NCBI RefSeq assembly: GCF_010093535.1
Contig: NW_022985182.1
Location: 693,785 to 757,784 of the forward strand
Source of the DNA: Lindgomyces ingoldianus
Taxonomy: Eukaryota; Ascomycota; Dothideomycetes; Pleosporales; Lindgomycetaceae
Direction: 5' to 3'
Length of the DNA: 64,000 nucleotides
Below are positions 1 through 9,933 of the stretch, piece after piece (within the stretch, counting starts at the first letter, position 1; each line of letters begins with the position of its first letter). The position numbers and the translations under genes are program-made. Under the pieces are notes generated by a model, which had not been told where the DNA came from, did not search any database, and saw nothing but the letters and a program-made list of their open reading frames with translations.

Positions 1-224
1 TTCAGGTGCGTAGGCGTTTTAACATTAGAGGCTAGTAAAAACTCAGCTATTAGCGGCATCTCTAGAGCTCTTAGTTTGGAGATCATTTGGATGGTCAACT
101 TAGGATCCACTTGCGGCCAGATGCCGTGCGCTACACATCTCGATTGCAGCTGCATCATCCAGGCTCTGTAGTCGGTGTGGTCTCGAAGGACGACTGTCGC
201 GTCTCAAGGAGGCTGGGTGGCCAT
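1..224 (-). pseudogene. Copia-1 gag 5' end (partial, one internal stop)
   Basis: Reading leftwards from an ATG at 224-222, the frame encodes an N-terminus beginning MATQPP and continuing with a DYRAWMMQLQ stretch, the usual opening of a fungal Copia Gag. The seventh codon is TGA where the 31.9-kb copy has CGA (Arg), a C to T transition. The reading frame is otherwise open to the window edge. It is a retroelement coat-protein fragment, not a host gene. Confidence 0.7.
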
Positions 225-256
225 TTTGTATTAATGGAGGCACTGAGACTCTTAAT

Positions 257-647
257 TGTTAGATTAAAGCACTGTTTCTAGGCTTCCTAAGATAAATGAT
301 AGGTTTGGATATAATGTATAGGATGATTAATTAATTGTATTAATTGTCTTAATTTATTGATCCTTTTTCTGCTCTACTCGTGTTGCTCAGCTTTTTGTTC
401 TGCCGATCCGAGTCCCTCGCGCACTAGCCCTATGCGCGACCAGCTTGCAACATGCTGCAATTTGCTGCAAAATGCTGTAACATGCTGCAAAATGCTGCAA
501 TTTGCTGCAACATGCTGCAAAATGCTGCAAAATGCTGCAAAATGCTGCAATTTGCAGCAACATACTGTTCGAGCTTATTGCTCGTACTATGTAGCAGCTT
601 TCGTCAAACGTTCCTCCTGTCTTGACAGTAGGTGCGCATATCTGACA
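257..647 (-). repeat. Copia-1 5' LTR (391 bp)
   Basis: On the minus strand it starts TGTCAGAT and ends ATCTAACA, matching the LTRs at 31365-31704 and 48714-49033. It is 51 and 71 bp longer than those, mostly because an internal 10-bp minisatellite has more units. Confidence 0.9.
451..560 (-). repeat. 10-bp minisatellite inside the Copia-1 LTR (11 units)
   Basis: Eleven consecutive 10-bp units of the form NNTGCTGCAA, where NN plus the preceding base vary between CAT, AAT and TTT. The corresponding arrays hold 7 units at 31451-31520 and 5 at 48801-48850. The unit count explains most of the LTR length differences. Confidence 0.9.
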
Positions 648-649
648 AG

Positions 650-850
650 TGTAAGGCCGGATGTCCCAGAACGGGCCAGTATGGCCTCACCTGACCTGTT
701 TGGAGGTCGTATGACCTGTGCTTCGTATATAAGCATGAATCCTGACAAGCGAAGCTTGGCAGCGATTCGTCTCTCTTACAATACACTCCTATCTTTCTCC
801 GAAAGCTTGCTCTCAGTGCTATCCGTGCTACTTACCATCCCATCTTTACA
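650..850 (-). mobile_element. 201-bp solo LTR-like element (LTR2), left copy
   Basis: On the minus strand it begins TGTAAAGATGGG and ends CCTTACA. By eye it is identical over 201 bp to the copy at 31719-31919. It is GC-balanced, contains a TATA-like stretch near its middle, and has TG...CA ends. It directly abuts the Copia-1 LTR (2 bp apart), so Copia-1 apparently inserted at its edge. No clear duplication flanks this copy. A short terminal-repeat non-autonomous element is an alternative to a solo LTR. Confidence 0.75.
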
Positions 851-1716
851 CTTAGGATATAAGGCGCAGGAAGACATAGGCTATTCTTTTAGCCTATACA
901 GTAAACAGATACCTGCCTTGTATAAAGATAAAAAAAAGATATTTTAATTATAAAGAGTTTATTAATTAGATTAAGCAGCACTTTTTTTTTTTACTTTAAG
1001 CAACCTACAAGACCTAGCCTATAGTTATAGTCCTTAATAATATCTTAATTTATTAGAATAAAGCTGTTACAACTATCTTTAAAGCTGCTAGCTATGTTAT
1101 TTGTTTTTTTTTACTATACTTACTTAACTATAATCTTATTAAGTTAACCTTTAAAGTATTAAAGGCATAGATTAAAAGAAACTATTTATACTATTAGCAG
1201 CAGTATATAAGCTTATAATCTACTAGAAGTTGCTGTAATTTACTGCAAGTTACTGCATTTTACTATACTATACAATAGTTTGCTTACTCTTTCTAAGGCT
1301 ACTAGCTAATTCTTAGCTAACAACTAAACACTAGTCTCTTATACTCTTACCCTGTCTTACACTTTAATTCTAATAAGAGGATAGAAACACTCTATATAAA
1401 ATTCTAAAAAGGAAACCTTTATATATAGACTAGATACTAAACTTTTTTTAAAAAAGTAAAAGAATGCAATCTCTAAGAATTAAACTTGCACTGCTTAGAT
1501 AATATTCTAGCAACTCTGTTACAGTTAAGTTGTATATCACTAGACTATGCGCTGACCTAAGAGGGTACAGGTGCTAGAATATTAACTGTGTGTAGAATAA
1601 CATATATATACTCTTTTATGTAATAGACTAGTAACTAGACTCTTTCTAGATCCTGCTTTAATCACTTCTACAGCATATCTTTACAGCATCTGCACAACTA
1701 GATGTTGGTGGAAGGC
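851..1716. other. AT-rich degenerate repeat DNA, no gene
   Basis: Stop-rich AT-rich sequence like the large block further right. A 12-base inverted pair (1501-1512 with 1572-1583, AATATTCTAGCA and its complement) encloses 59 bp. A short stretch near 1225-1260 resembles a mutated version of the Copia-1 10-bp minisatellite. No coding region is supported. Confidence 0.6.
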
Positions 1717-2440
1717 TATACTAAACTATATAGTATTGCATGATATTACAAACAATTCTCAAGCAGAAGCAGGTCAAAATAATGTAGCGCGGTGGTGAAA
1801 TGTCACTATAAGCGGATGGCAGCACCAAGTACAGTCATGTGACTAGCAGTTGAGCCTGCGCGATTTCTTGTGGCATCCTCTGCAAACCTGCAGCTCGACA
1901 CCTAGATGTCGCTGCCAGGCTGCACTAAACTATATGGTATTGTATGCTACTCTAAACAATTATCAAGCAGGAGCAGGTCAAAATAATGTAGCGCGGTGGT
2001 GAAATGTGACTGCAAGCGGATGGCAGCGCCAAGTACAGTCATCTGACTAGCAATTGAGCCTGCGCGGTCTCTGCGATCTCTTGTAGCACCCTCTGCAAAC
2101 CTGCAGCTCGACACGTAGATGTCGCTGCAAGGCTGCACTAAACTATATAGTATTACATGCTATTCTAAGCAATTATCAAGCAGATGTACGCTAAAATAAT
2201 ATAGCGCAGTAGTAAACTATTGCTGCAAGCTGATGGCTGCATGACTAGCAGTCAAGCCTGCGCGGTCTCAGCGATCTCTTGCAGCACCCTCTGTAACACC
2301 TGCAGCTCAACGCCTAGATGTCGCTGCAAGGCTGCACTGAACTATATAGTATTGCATGCTATTCTAAGCAATTATCAAGCAGCAGCAGGTTAAAATAATG
2401 TAGCGTGGTAGTGAAATGTCGCTGCGAGCTGGTGAGAACA
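1717..2440. repeat. Tandem array, ~205-bp units, about 3.5 copies
   Basis: The motif CTAAACTATAT(A/G)GTATT marks unit starts near 1717, 1921, 2134 and 2333, giving periods of 204, 213 and 199 bp. Each unit also carries AATGTAGCGCGGTGGTGAAA-like, CAAGTACAGTCAT and AACCTGCAGCTCGACA blocks. The last unit is partial and fades after about 2440. No long open frame runs through it. It behaves like a small satellite or a tandemly duplicated transposon fragment. Units differ by transitions and small deletions. Confidence 0.8.
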
Positions 2441-3329
2441 GATTCTTGCAGGCATATTAGTCAGCAGAGACTCTATTAGGCTTAGCGTTTCCCTAGTTTA
2501 GCTTAGCCCCTTCCTAGTCTAGTTTAGCGCTACATTATGCCGAATTTTATGCGAATTTTAGTGTCAGGTGACGTCCAAATGCGGTAATTTTTTTAAGCCG
2601 AGGCATTTCCTTTCCTGGAACGACGACAGAGAAGCCAGCTTAGGGAATTGATTATAGATTTCACTCGCTAACGCTCGCGAAATGAGTATGGGTTTTTTTG
2701 TCACCCGCGTGGGTGGTTGAAGTTTTGACAGTTTGGCGTAGAACCGTGCACGACGCGAGGCCGTGCATTTCGCGCTAAAACACGGTAGTGGCGCGCCGCG
2801 GCTGGACTCTTACCCTGCCACTGGAAACTTAGTTAAATTGCTATTTTTTATGATTTAGGGAATAAATAGCTTTTAAGGTTAAACTGCAGTCTTACAGGAG
2901 GCATAGAAAACTGGTTATAAAATGGTAGGATTTATTATTATGTTGTTGTCGAGATATTAGGGTACAATTTTCCCCATTTTTTGGTGAGTTTTGGGGCTGG
3001 ATGAATGGTAAAACACGTTAACCCGCCGCACTTAAAACTGTGCAACCAGCCGTGCCCCACCCCGATCCGAGTAAGCGTTCTAACTTCTTCACAAACCCCC
3101 AGGTGTAGCAAGGCACAGCTGAATTCACTCTCAGCACTCTTGCGCTGTCTCACTCTTAGATGCGATTCTTCAGTATAGCAGCGCCCTATCTTCCTGTATA
3201 CTTGCTAACCTCAATAGCTGGCACTAAAATCCTCTTCGGTCGAGCGAGAGGCCCTGCTTGTCTCTTCAGTTAGGCTACCGTGTTGGAATCTGATCCTACC
3301 ACTTGCCTCGTCCGGCTCCATGCGAAACA
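2441..3329. other. Spacer upstream of the NLR gene
   Basis: Mixed composition. A GC-rich, CpG-containing stretch (about 2540-2830) holds short palindromic motifs, including a TGACGTC half-site near 2570 and the inverted pair ATTTC/GAAAT around a CGCTAACGCTCG core near 2658-2683. This stretch escaped RIP-type mutation. The rest is ordinary. It presumably contains the promoter of the downstream receptor gene, but I could not pinpoint a TATA box or transcription start. Confidence 0.5.
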
Positions 3330-6300
3330 ATGCGTCTTTTGCGGCGCTGCAACGCTGGCGATTTCAGTCTTACCCAGTTTTGCGATGAGGCAATCCCTCC
3401 CTACGCCATACTTTCACACACATGGGGAGTGGACGCTGACGAGGTCACCTTCGATGACCTAACAAATGGCACTGGCAAGGATAAGCCTAGCTATGAGAAG
3501 ATTCGGTTCTGTGGAGAACAAGCTGGATTAGATAACTTGGAATACTTTTGGATTGACACCTGTTGCATCAACAAGGCAAACAAGGTCGAACTCTCGCAGG
3601 CTATCAACTCTATGTTTCGCTGGTACCGCAACTCGACTCGATGCTACGTCTATTTATCGGATGTGCCCACAGCTTCCTTCAGGTCGAACAGGAGAAAGAA
3701 GTTGAAGAAGCCATGGGAATCAGATTTCCAAAAAAGCAGATGGTTTACTCGGGGCTGGACACTCCAAGAGCTTCTTGCACCGGTTTCAGTTGAATTCTTC
3801 TCCCACGAACGGAAGAAACTTGGCGACAAGCAATCGCTTAAAGAGCACATCTGCGAAATCACAGGAATTCCTAATGCAGCGCTTGATGGAGGACTTTTGT
3901 CTCGGTTCAGCGACGAAGAGCGATTTTCGTGGATACAATGCCGCCAGACAAAGGTTGAAGAAGATAAAGCGTATTCACTACTTGGTATTTTTGACGTTAA
4001 AATGCCTCTTCGCTATGGAGAAGGATCGGCTACTGCGTTTAAACGGCTTGAGGAGGAGATTGACAAGGTAAACAAATGCCTCCAAGACTTACGCTTGACA
4101 GATCCCTGTGACGACAAGACGCGTATTGAGGACACTAAGGGTGGGCTGCTAGAGGCCTTGTATCTGTGGATCCTTAATAACCCTGACTTCCAGAAATGGT
4201 GTAACAACTCTCAGAGCCGGCTACTATGGATTAAGGGTGATCCTGGCAAAGGCAAAACAATGCTGCTTTGCGGCATTATTAACGAGCTAAAGAAGTCAAT
4301 GGCTAAGACAGCCCTTCTATCCTACTTCTTCTGCCAGGCCACTGATTCGCGGATTAACAACGCCACTGCTGTGCTGCGAGGTCTGCTGTACTTGCTTGTT
4401 AATCAGCAGCCATCGCTTCTCTCATATATACGCAAGAAGCACGACCACGCAGGAAAAGCGCTCTTTGAGGATGCAAATGCCTGGTTTGCCTTGTCTGAGA
4501 TTTTTACAAACATCCTGCAAGACCCAAGCTTAAACAGTTTATACTTAATTGTTGACGCGCTTGACGAATGCGTAACAGACTTGCCAAAACTGTTGGACTT
4601 TATTAGTCTAACATCATCTACATCCTCTCGTGTTAAGTGGATCGTCAGCAGCCGTAACGAGGCCCATATTGAGCAGAGACTACGGCTTAACGATTCCGGA
4701 ACCAGGCTGAGTCTTGAACTCAAAGAAAACGCTGCGCAAGTGTCCCGCGCTGTTGATGCGTACATCAACCATTGCCTTTTGGAATTACCAGAAATTCAAC
4801 ACAATGACCTCCGAGAGTTGGTCCGAGAAAAATTGCAGCAAAAAGCTAAGGGAACTTTTCTCTGGGTATCTCTTGTCGTTAAAGAGCTAAAAGAGGTGAT
4901 GGCCTGGGAGGTACTGCAGGTCCTCAATGAAATCCCAACGGAATTAAAGGACGTATATCATCGGATGATGGAGCAAATCAAACGGTTGCGGCGTCAATAT
5001 CCAGAACTTTGCCGACAGGTTCTGTCCACTGTTATTGCTGCCTACCGTCCGCTACACTTGCAAGAGTTGCATCTTTTATCCGGCTTGCCTACCGAGGCGC
5101 AGGACGTAAATCAAGTTGTGAAGATGTGTGGCTCATTCCTTACAATACGAGAAGGCAGTGTCTACATCATCCATCAATCAGCTCGAGACTTTCTATCTGA
5201 TGAAGCAAGCCATAGCATCTTCCCGTGCGGGATTGGGGATGTTCACCATTCCATCTTCTCCAAATCGCTTCAAGTTATGTCTAAGACACTCCGACAAGAC
5301 ATGTACAGCTTGCGTCAGTTAGGGTATCCTGCCGAGCAGGCTAAGCAACCAGACCCAGACCCATTAGCAGCGTCACGTTACTCGTGCATCTACTGGGTCG
5401 ATCATCTTTGTGAAAGTCGTGCATGCGGTCTACATGATGGAAGCGCTATTAACAGCTTTATAGAGAAGAAGTTCCTCTACTGGCTAGAAGCGCTTAGCCT
5501 CTGTAAGAGCATGCCGCAAGGTGTAGTTGCGATGACGAGACTTGAGACCATAGTAGAGGTAAACTGAGATTAGCGATTATATCTATCTATGTTATCTGCT
5601 AATACAAGCTAGGGAAGAATAGGTTCACACGCACTGATCGAACTCGTGCGGGATGCGCGTCGATTTGCCATGTCTCACAAGTGGGCAATAGAGAAGAGCC
5701 CTCTTCAAGCATATGGTTCCGCACTCCTATTCAGCCCAACTTGCAGTCTGATAAGAGGTCTTTTTAAGAGAGAAGAGCCGGATTGGATCACAATAAAGCC
5801 GGCTATGGAGAAATGGAGCTCGTGCCTCCAGACACTCGAGGGCCATAGCGCGTGGGTCAACTCAGTAGCCTTCTCTCACGACTCGANNNNNNNNNNNNNN
5901 NNNNNNNNNNNNNNNNNNNNNNNNNNNNNNNNNNNNNNNNNNNNNNNNNNNNNNNNNNNNNNNNNNNNNNNNNNNNNNNNNNNNNNNNNNNNNNNNNNNN
6001 NNNNNNNNNNNNNNNNNNNNNNNNNNNNNNGGGTCAGGTGACAAGACCGTCAAGATCTGGGATACAAGCAGCGGTGAGTGCCTCCAGACGCTTGAGGGCC
6101 ATAGCGCGTGGGTCAGCTCAGTATCCTTCTCTCACGACTCGGCTCGGCTGGTGTCGGGGTCAGAGGACAAGACCGTCAAGATCTGGGATGCAAGGAGCGG
6201 CGAGTGCCTCCAGACGCTCGAGGCCCACAGCGCGTCAGTCAGCTCAGTAGTCTTCTCCCACGACTCGACCCGGCTAGTGTCAGGGTCAGATGACAAGACC

Positions 6301-7119
6301 GTCAAGATCTGGGATGCAAGCAGCAGCGAATGCCTCCAAACGCTCGAGGGCCATAGCGCGTGGGTCAACTCAGTAACCTTCTCTCACGACTCGAACCGGC
6401 TGGTGTCGGGGTCAGGTGACAAGACCGTCAAGATCTGGGATGCAAGCAGCGGTGAGTGCCTCCAGACGCTTGAGGGCCATAGCACGTGGGTCAACTCAGT
6501 AGCCTTCTCTCACGACTCGAACCGACTGGTGTCAGGGTCAGGTGACAAGACCGTCAAGATCTGGGATGCAAGGAGCGGCGAGTGCCTCCAAACGCTTGAG
6601 GGCCATAGCACGTCGGTCAGCTCAGGAGCCTTCTCTCACGACTCGACTCGGCTGGTGTCGGGGTCAAGTGACAAGACCGTCAAGATCTGGGATGCAAGGA
6701 GCGGCGAGTGCCTCCAGGCGCTCGAGGGCCATAGCGCGTCAGTCAGCTCAGTAGCCTTCTCTCACGACTTGACCCGGCTGGTGTCGGGGTCAGATGACAA
6801 GACCGTCAAGATCTGGGATGCAAGCAGCGGCGAATGCCTCCAAACGCTCGAGGGCCATAGCGCGTCGGTCGTCTCAGTAGCCTTCTCTCACGACTCAACC
6901 CGGCTGGTGTCAGGGTCAGATGACAACATGGTCTATCAAGGCCTAGGCTTAAGTTCAGATCATACATGGATAGTATACAACTTAGGGAACCTGTTATGGC
7001 TACCTTCAGAATATCGGCCATCGTGTTTTATAGTATCTAAGAATATGATTGGTATTGGTACTGGTCATGGAAGGGTATGGATATTTAAAGTTGAATTTAA
7101 CAAGCTTAGTGCGTCCTAA
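3330..7119 (+). CDS. HET-NACHT-WD40 NOD-like receptor (HET-D/E/R type)
   Basis: Fungal STAND/NOD-like receptor of the kind that controls heterokaryon incompatibility; family knowledge gives it a role in non-self recognition and cell death. Exons are 3330-5558 and 5613-7119. The 54-bp intron has donor GTAAAC, branch TGCTAAT and acceptor TAG, phase 0. The ATG at 3330 is chosen because MRLL directly precedes the HET domain. HET domain: about residues 20-245, with PPYAILSHTWG, FWIDTCCINK and RWFTRGWTLQELLAP. NACHT domain: Walker A GDPGKGKT at residues 303-310 and Walker B-like LIVDALDEC near 406-414. Exon 2 starts with the linker and continues into WD40 repeats of 42 residues; seven full units and one truncated unit follow the assembly gap. 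The last repeat fuses early to the family's usual C-terminus (WLPSEYRPSC). The reading phase changes across the gap, which a mis-sized gap explains. Expression was not tested. Confidence 0.92.
5823..6930 (+). repeat. WD40 repeat array, 126-bp units, interrupted by an assembly gap
   Basis: Units of exactly 126 bp encode CLQTLEGHS...KTVKIWD blocks and are nearly identical at the DNA level. Differences concentrate at a few columns: unit residues 10, 11, 13, 15, 16, 22, 29, 38 and 39, counting the Cys of CLQ as 1. Conserved columns include H8, the F17-S18-H19-D20 run and K34-I35-W36-D37. This is the pattern of concerted evolution with selected surface positions known from Podospora NWD genes. Confidence 0.9.
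5887..6030. other. Assembly gap (144 N) inside the WD40 array
   Basis: A run of undetermined bases falls inside a near-identical tandem array, where assemblers collapse repeats. Finishing the interrupted unit needs 14 bases, and one more unit adds 126, giving 140. The 144 Ns shift the frame by one, which matches the observed phase change. True length is probably 14+126n. Confidence 0.9.
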
Positions 7120-7160
7120 GGCATTAGAGCATTTATGTTATTATTATTTACTATAATATA

Positions 7161-8052
7161 ACGTACTCCACAGGCAAGTTGCTTACACACCTAAGTTGTA
7201 AACTTCTACTAAGACTCTACTAAACTACTCTTTCTATACTAATACATTTCTAATAACACTACTTAAACATGCTAAAAAAAACATTAGATATAGCTTATAC
7301 TCTAAGCTTTTAAATAAGATGCAACACTTTTAAGGTAACATACTATAGCTATGTATAAGGTCTTTTAAAAAATTATAACTAATACACTAAATAACTTTTA
7401 TAAGCTAATTTTATAGCTAACTTATAAAAGCTAGGTAATAATAAAAAGTAAGTAATTATTAAGCATATACTTAATCTATATATATAAGGATTTTTCTCTT
7501 AGCTAGTAGCTATAGCTAATATAGCTAATTCTTTACATGCTAAGCATAATCTAGGCTATGTTAGTGTAAACTAGCTTAGTATGTTTATAAAGTGTTATTT
7601 AAAGCTTAAAGTAAAGTGTAAGTGTAAGTATAACTATAAAAAAGCTTTTTATAAAAATTCTAAAGTAATTTAAATCTAAGTATAGTATCTAAAATAATAA
7701 CATGTGTGACAGCGTGTACCGCCTCACATGCTCTGCGGCATTAGCTCCCTCGCTTGCGCAACGAGTAGCACGCTAGTGCTATAAGTAGCGCCTTGGCAGG
7801 GGGCACACATGTATATTTAAACTCGCAGAGCAGCTCCTCTGCTCCTTAGTTTAATCTAGTTGAGTTACACCACCTCTTGCTTGTAGCTTGAGCATGCCGA
7901 CCGTGACAACATGTATAACTTTAATAAAATAAACTTTATAATAGGCTAAATATTTACTAACTATACTTATACTTAAAACTTTACTTTAAGCTTTAGATAA
8001 CACTTTATAAATATCCTAAGCTAGTTTATGCTAATATAGCCTAGATTATACT
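7161..8052 (+). mobile_element. Inverted-repeat element D, left part (outermost shell)
   Basis: This is the left portion of a 1.1-kb pogo/Fot1-like long-inverted-repeat element inserted at TA (7159-7160). It starts ACGTACTCCACAGGCAAG, with the subterminal GTTGCTTACACACC block shared by all copies. A 204-bp solo LTR (7705-7908) interrupts it. The element breaks at 8053, where a Gypsy-like LTR begins, and resumes at 52098-52392, about 120 bp further along the element. The whole 45-kb stack therefore sits inside one small transposon. Confidence 0.8.
7705..7908 (+). mobile_element. 204-bp solo LTR (LTR4) with ACATG duplication
   Basis: It begins TGTGACAGCG and ends CCGTGACA, flanked by ACATG on both sides (7700-7704 and 7909-7913). 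Removing it restores the sequence of element D seen in the other copies. It is GC-richer than its surroundings, so it is either recent or too short to be a RIP target. Orientation is not determinable. Confidence 0.8.
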
Positions 8053-9933
8053 TGTAACAATTCTCGTTCTATCTCAGGTCGCCTAGAACCTATCCGAAGG
8101 GTCCTTGTATCGGCTCCGACCCTGACTCGACCCTGACTCGACCTGGCCCCGACTCTGTCCTGCCCCCTGCTGTTACCTCTATTTCCCCCATGTATTTAGT
8201 CGCACCTCGCCCCTGTAGCTAGCTTAGTAGTTTTCTAATATCCTTTATACAAGGCCTATAGGTGTTAATAAGATTCCTAGGTTATTAAGTCCCTACACAC
8301 TCTTATATGCCTCTAAGTAGATTCCTACTGCATTTAGACCTATTGTTTTGCCTGTGCTATTATATTATATTAAAAAACTTGCTATTACTAGTAACAGCTT
8401 TATTATAATATTACACTAATTATTTATTTAACTATGTCTAAGCCTAAAACGTATCTAATTTAGTTTAGGTTGTAATACTTACACACAATTATATTAAACT
8501 ATTTAGTCTATAAATAGAATACTAGAGACTTTTTATTAACTAAAGCCTTTAGGTTTAGAACTTTCTATCCTCTATAATTAAGATTACTTTTAGAAAAGTT
8601 ATGTAAAGTGCGCTAAGGTAAAAACTTAGAGACTACTAATAACTTATTAGAATTAAAGGTAACTGTTACGGTCTACGGTTGGACCAGCGTAACTCCACCA
8701 GCAGTGCTCCACAGTCTAGCTGGGTTGGGACAGGGCTCGCTTACAGACCAACCGGAGAACACGGGGGCAGCGCAGCTGCCCGCAATTACGGAAGAATGCG
8801 TCATCTAATAAGAAGGCGGGCCGCGTAGTAATGGGAGCCCAGGGGAGCTCATAGGAGTCCCTCTTAGCGGGCTCCCATAAGCTACCACCAGCTCCCCTTG
8901 GCGCACCTAGCACATGTATATAGTTCCCACATTAAACAACCTTAGGAAGGCGTGTTTAATGTTTAGTTTATTTCTTTATATAAACTAAGTAGCATTTAGC
9001 TTTCTAAAGAGCTGTAATACTATTTGTATATCTTGCACTATATATACCTCTAACCCTGTCTATTAGGACTGTTTGACCTGGCCTCCCTACTGCTGCATTA
9101 AGGGCAAACCGCGATCCGGTCTCTCTACCTCCCTCCATTAGCCCAATAGCCTGTACGTAGGACTGTACACCCTACCGGTTGGCCCCTACCACCCGTCCTA
9201 CTTCCCCCCTAGGAATATCATAAGACCTGAGTGCTCCCCTGGAGCAAGGATTGTAACAGTAACTGCTAATGTCTAACTAACTACTCTCTAATTCTAGAAT
9301 TAAAATACGCTTTAGCTAAGGCAAGCTTTTTAGAGTTAATTAATAATTTATGTTAACAGCTAAACCTACTTCTGCAGCATCTAAAGCTATACCTCTACTT
9401 AATTTAAAGTTAACTATTAGTAGTATATTTATTAATAATTAGATTACTTAATTATAAGCACAGCTTAAGCAGCTAATCTAGCTAAAAACTACTAGTTAAC
9501 CTCTACTAACTACTAAATTACTTTTAATAACACTTTATATTACTCTTACTACTCTAAGTGCAAGAGACTTTTTAGGCACTCTTTAGACTTAGTAAATCTA
9601 CTTTACTAGATATACACTTAAGATTAAGATTCTTCTAGATAGCAAAGAACCTATATTTAAATAATTGTAAGCCTTTATTATAAATAAACTTAACATTAAT
9701 TTAGATTACTATTAGAGTAAGCGCGCACACATAGTATTAATATAGAGACACATAGCTAGTATTGCAAAGAATTATTTAGAGCTAGGATACCTAGCTAAAT
9801 TAAACTAGTTTTAGTTTAAAAGTGTAGAGGATATAATAAAGCTCTTACAAGCTTATTTTATTACTAGTTAGAAGAAGACTAAGGCGTAATAAGCGTTCTA
9901 AACTTTTAAAATAGATAAAAAGAAGGTGTTTCC
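8053..9933 (+). mobile_element. Gypsy-like element, first copy: LTR-like end plus degraded internal region
   Basis: It begins TGTAACAATTCTCG. About 545 bp (8053-8598) align with a second copy starting at 9934. A 595-bp solo LTR (8664-9258) interrupts it, followed by AT-rich, stop-filled sequence (9264-9933) that is probably the 5' internal region. It is inserted into element D after ATACT; the matching duplication on the far side is missing. Superfamily is inferred from position and structure only; I could not read domains here. Confidence 0.5.
8664..9258 (+). mobile_element. 595-bp solo LTR (LTR6) with GTAAC duplication
   Basis: It begins TGTTACGGTC and ends GGATTGTAACA, with GTAAC at 8659-8663 and 9259-9263. 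The sequence is GC-rich and not RIP-mutated, in contrast to its surroundings. It shares a skeleton with the mutated LTR at 10461 (same start, and a shared block around a TTTAGTTTATTT motif), so it is probably a younger relative of the Gypsy-2 LTR. Confidence 0.8.

Larger units (their letters stand above)
1..647 (-). mobile_element. Copia-1 element, left copy: 5' LTR plus leader and start of gag, cut by the window edge
   Basis: Minus-strand Ty1/Copia-type element. The 5' LTR is 257-647, followed leftwards by a short leader and the gag start. The same LTR-leader-gag order recurs on the plus strand at 31365-32272, where the rest of the element can be followed through integrase and reverse transcriptase remains. 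Unlike most of the block this copy keeps near-normal GC. The leader here is uninterrupted, whereas the 31-kb copy carries a 201-bp insertion in it. The five bases before the LTR on the minus strand (ACACT) would be the target-site duplication, but the other end lies outside the window. Confidence 0.85.

Noticed and set aside
2938..3153. 71-codon minus-strand open frame before the NLR
   Set aside because: Short, no family recognised, lies in the presumed promoter region.
3303..3329. Upstream extension of the NLR frame from a TTG codon
   Set aside because: The first ATG in frame is at 3330 and fits the family N-terminus; non-ATG initiation is not needed.
5852..6754. Several other open frames across the WD40 array on both strands
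   Set aside because: Alternative-frame shadows of the 126-bp repeats; only the WD40 frame fits a known fold.
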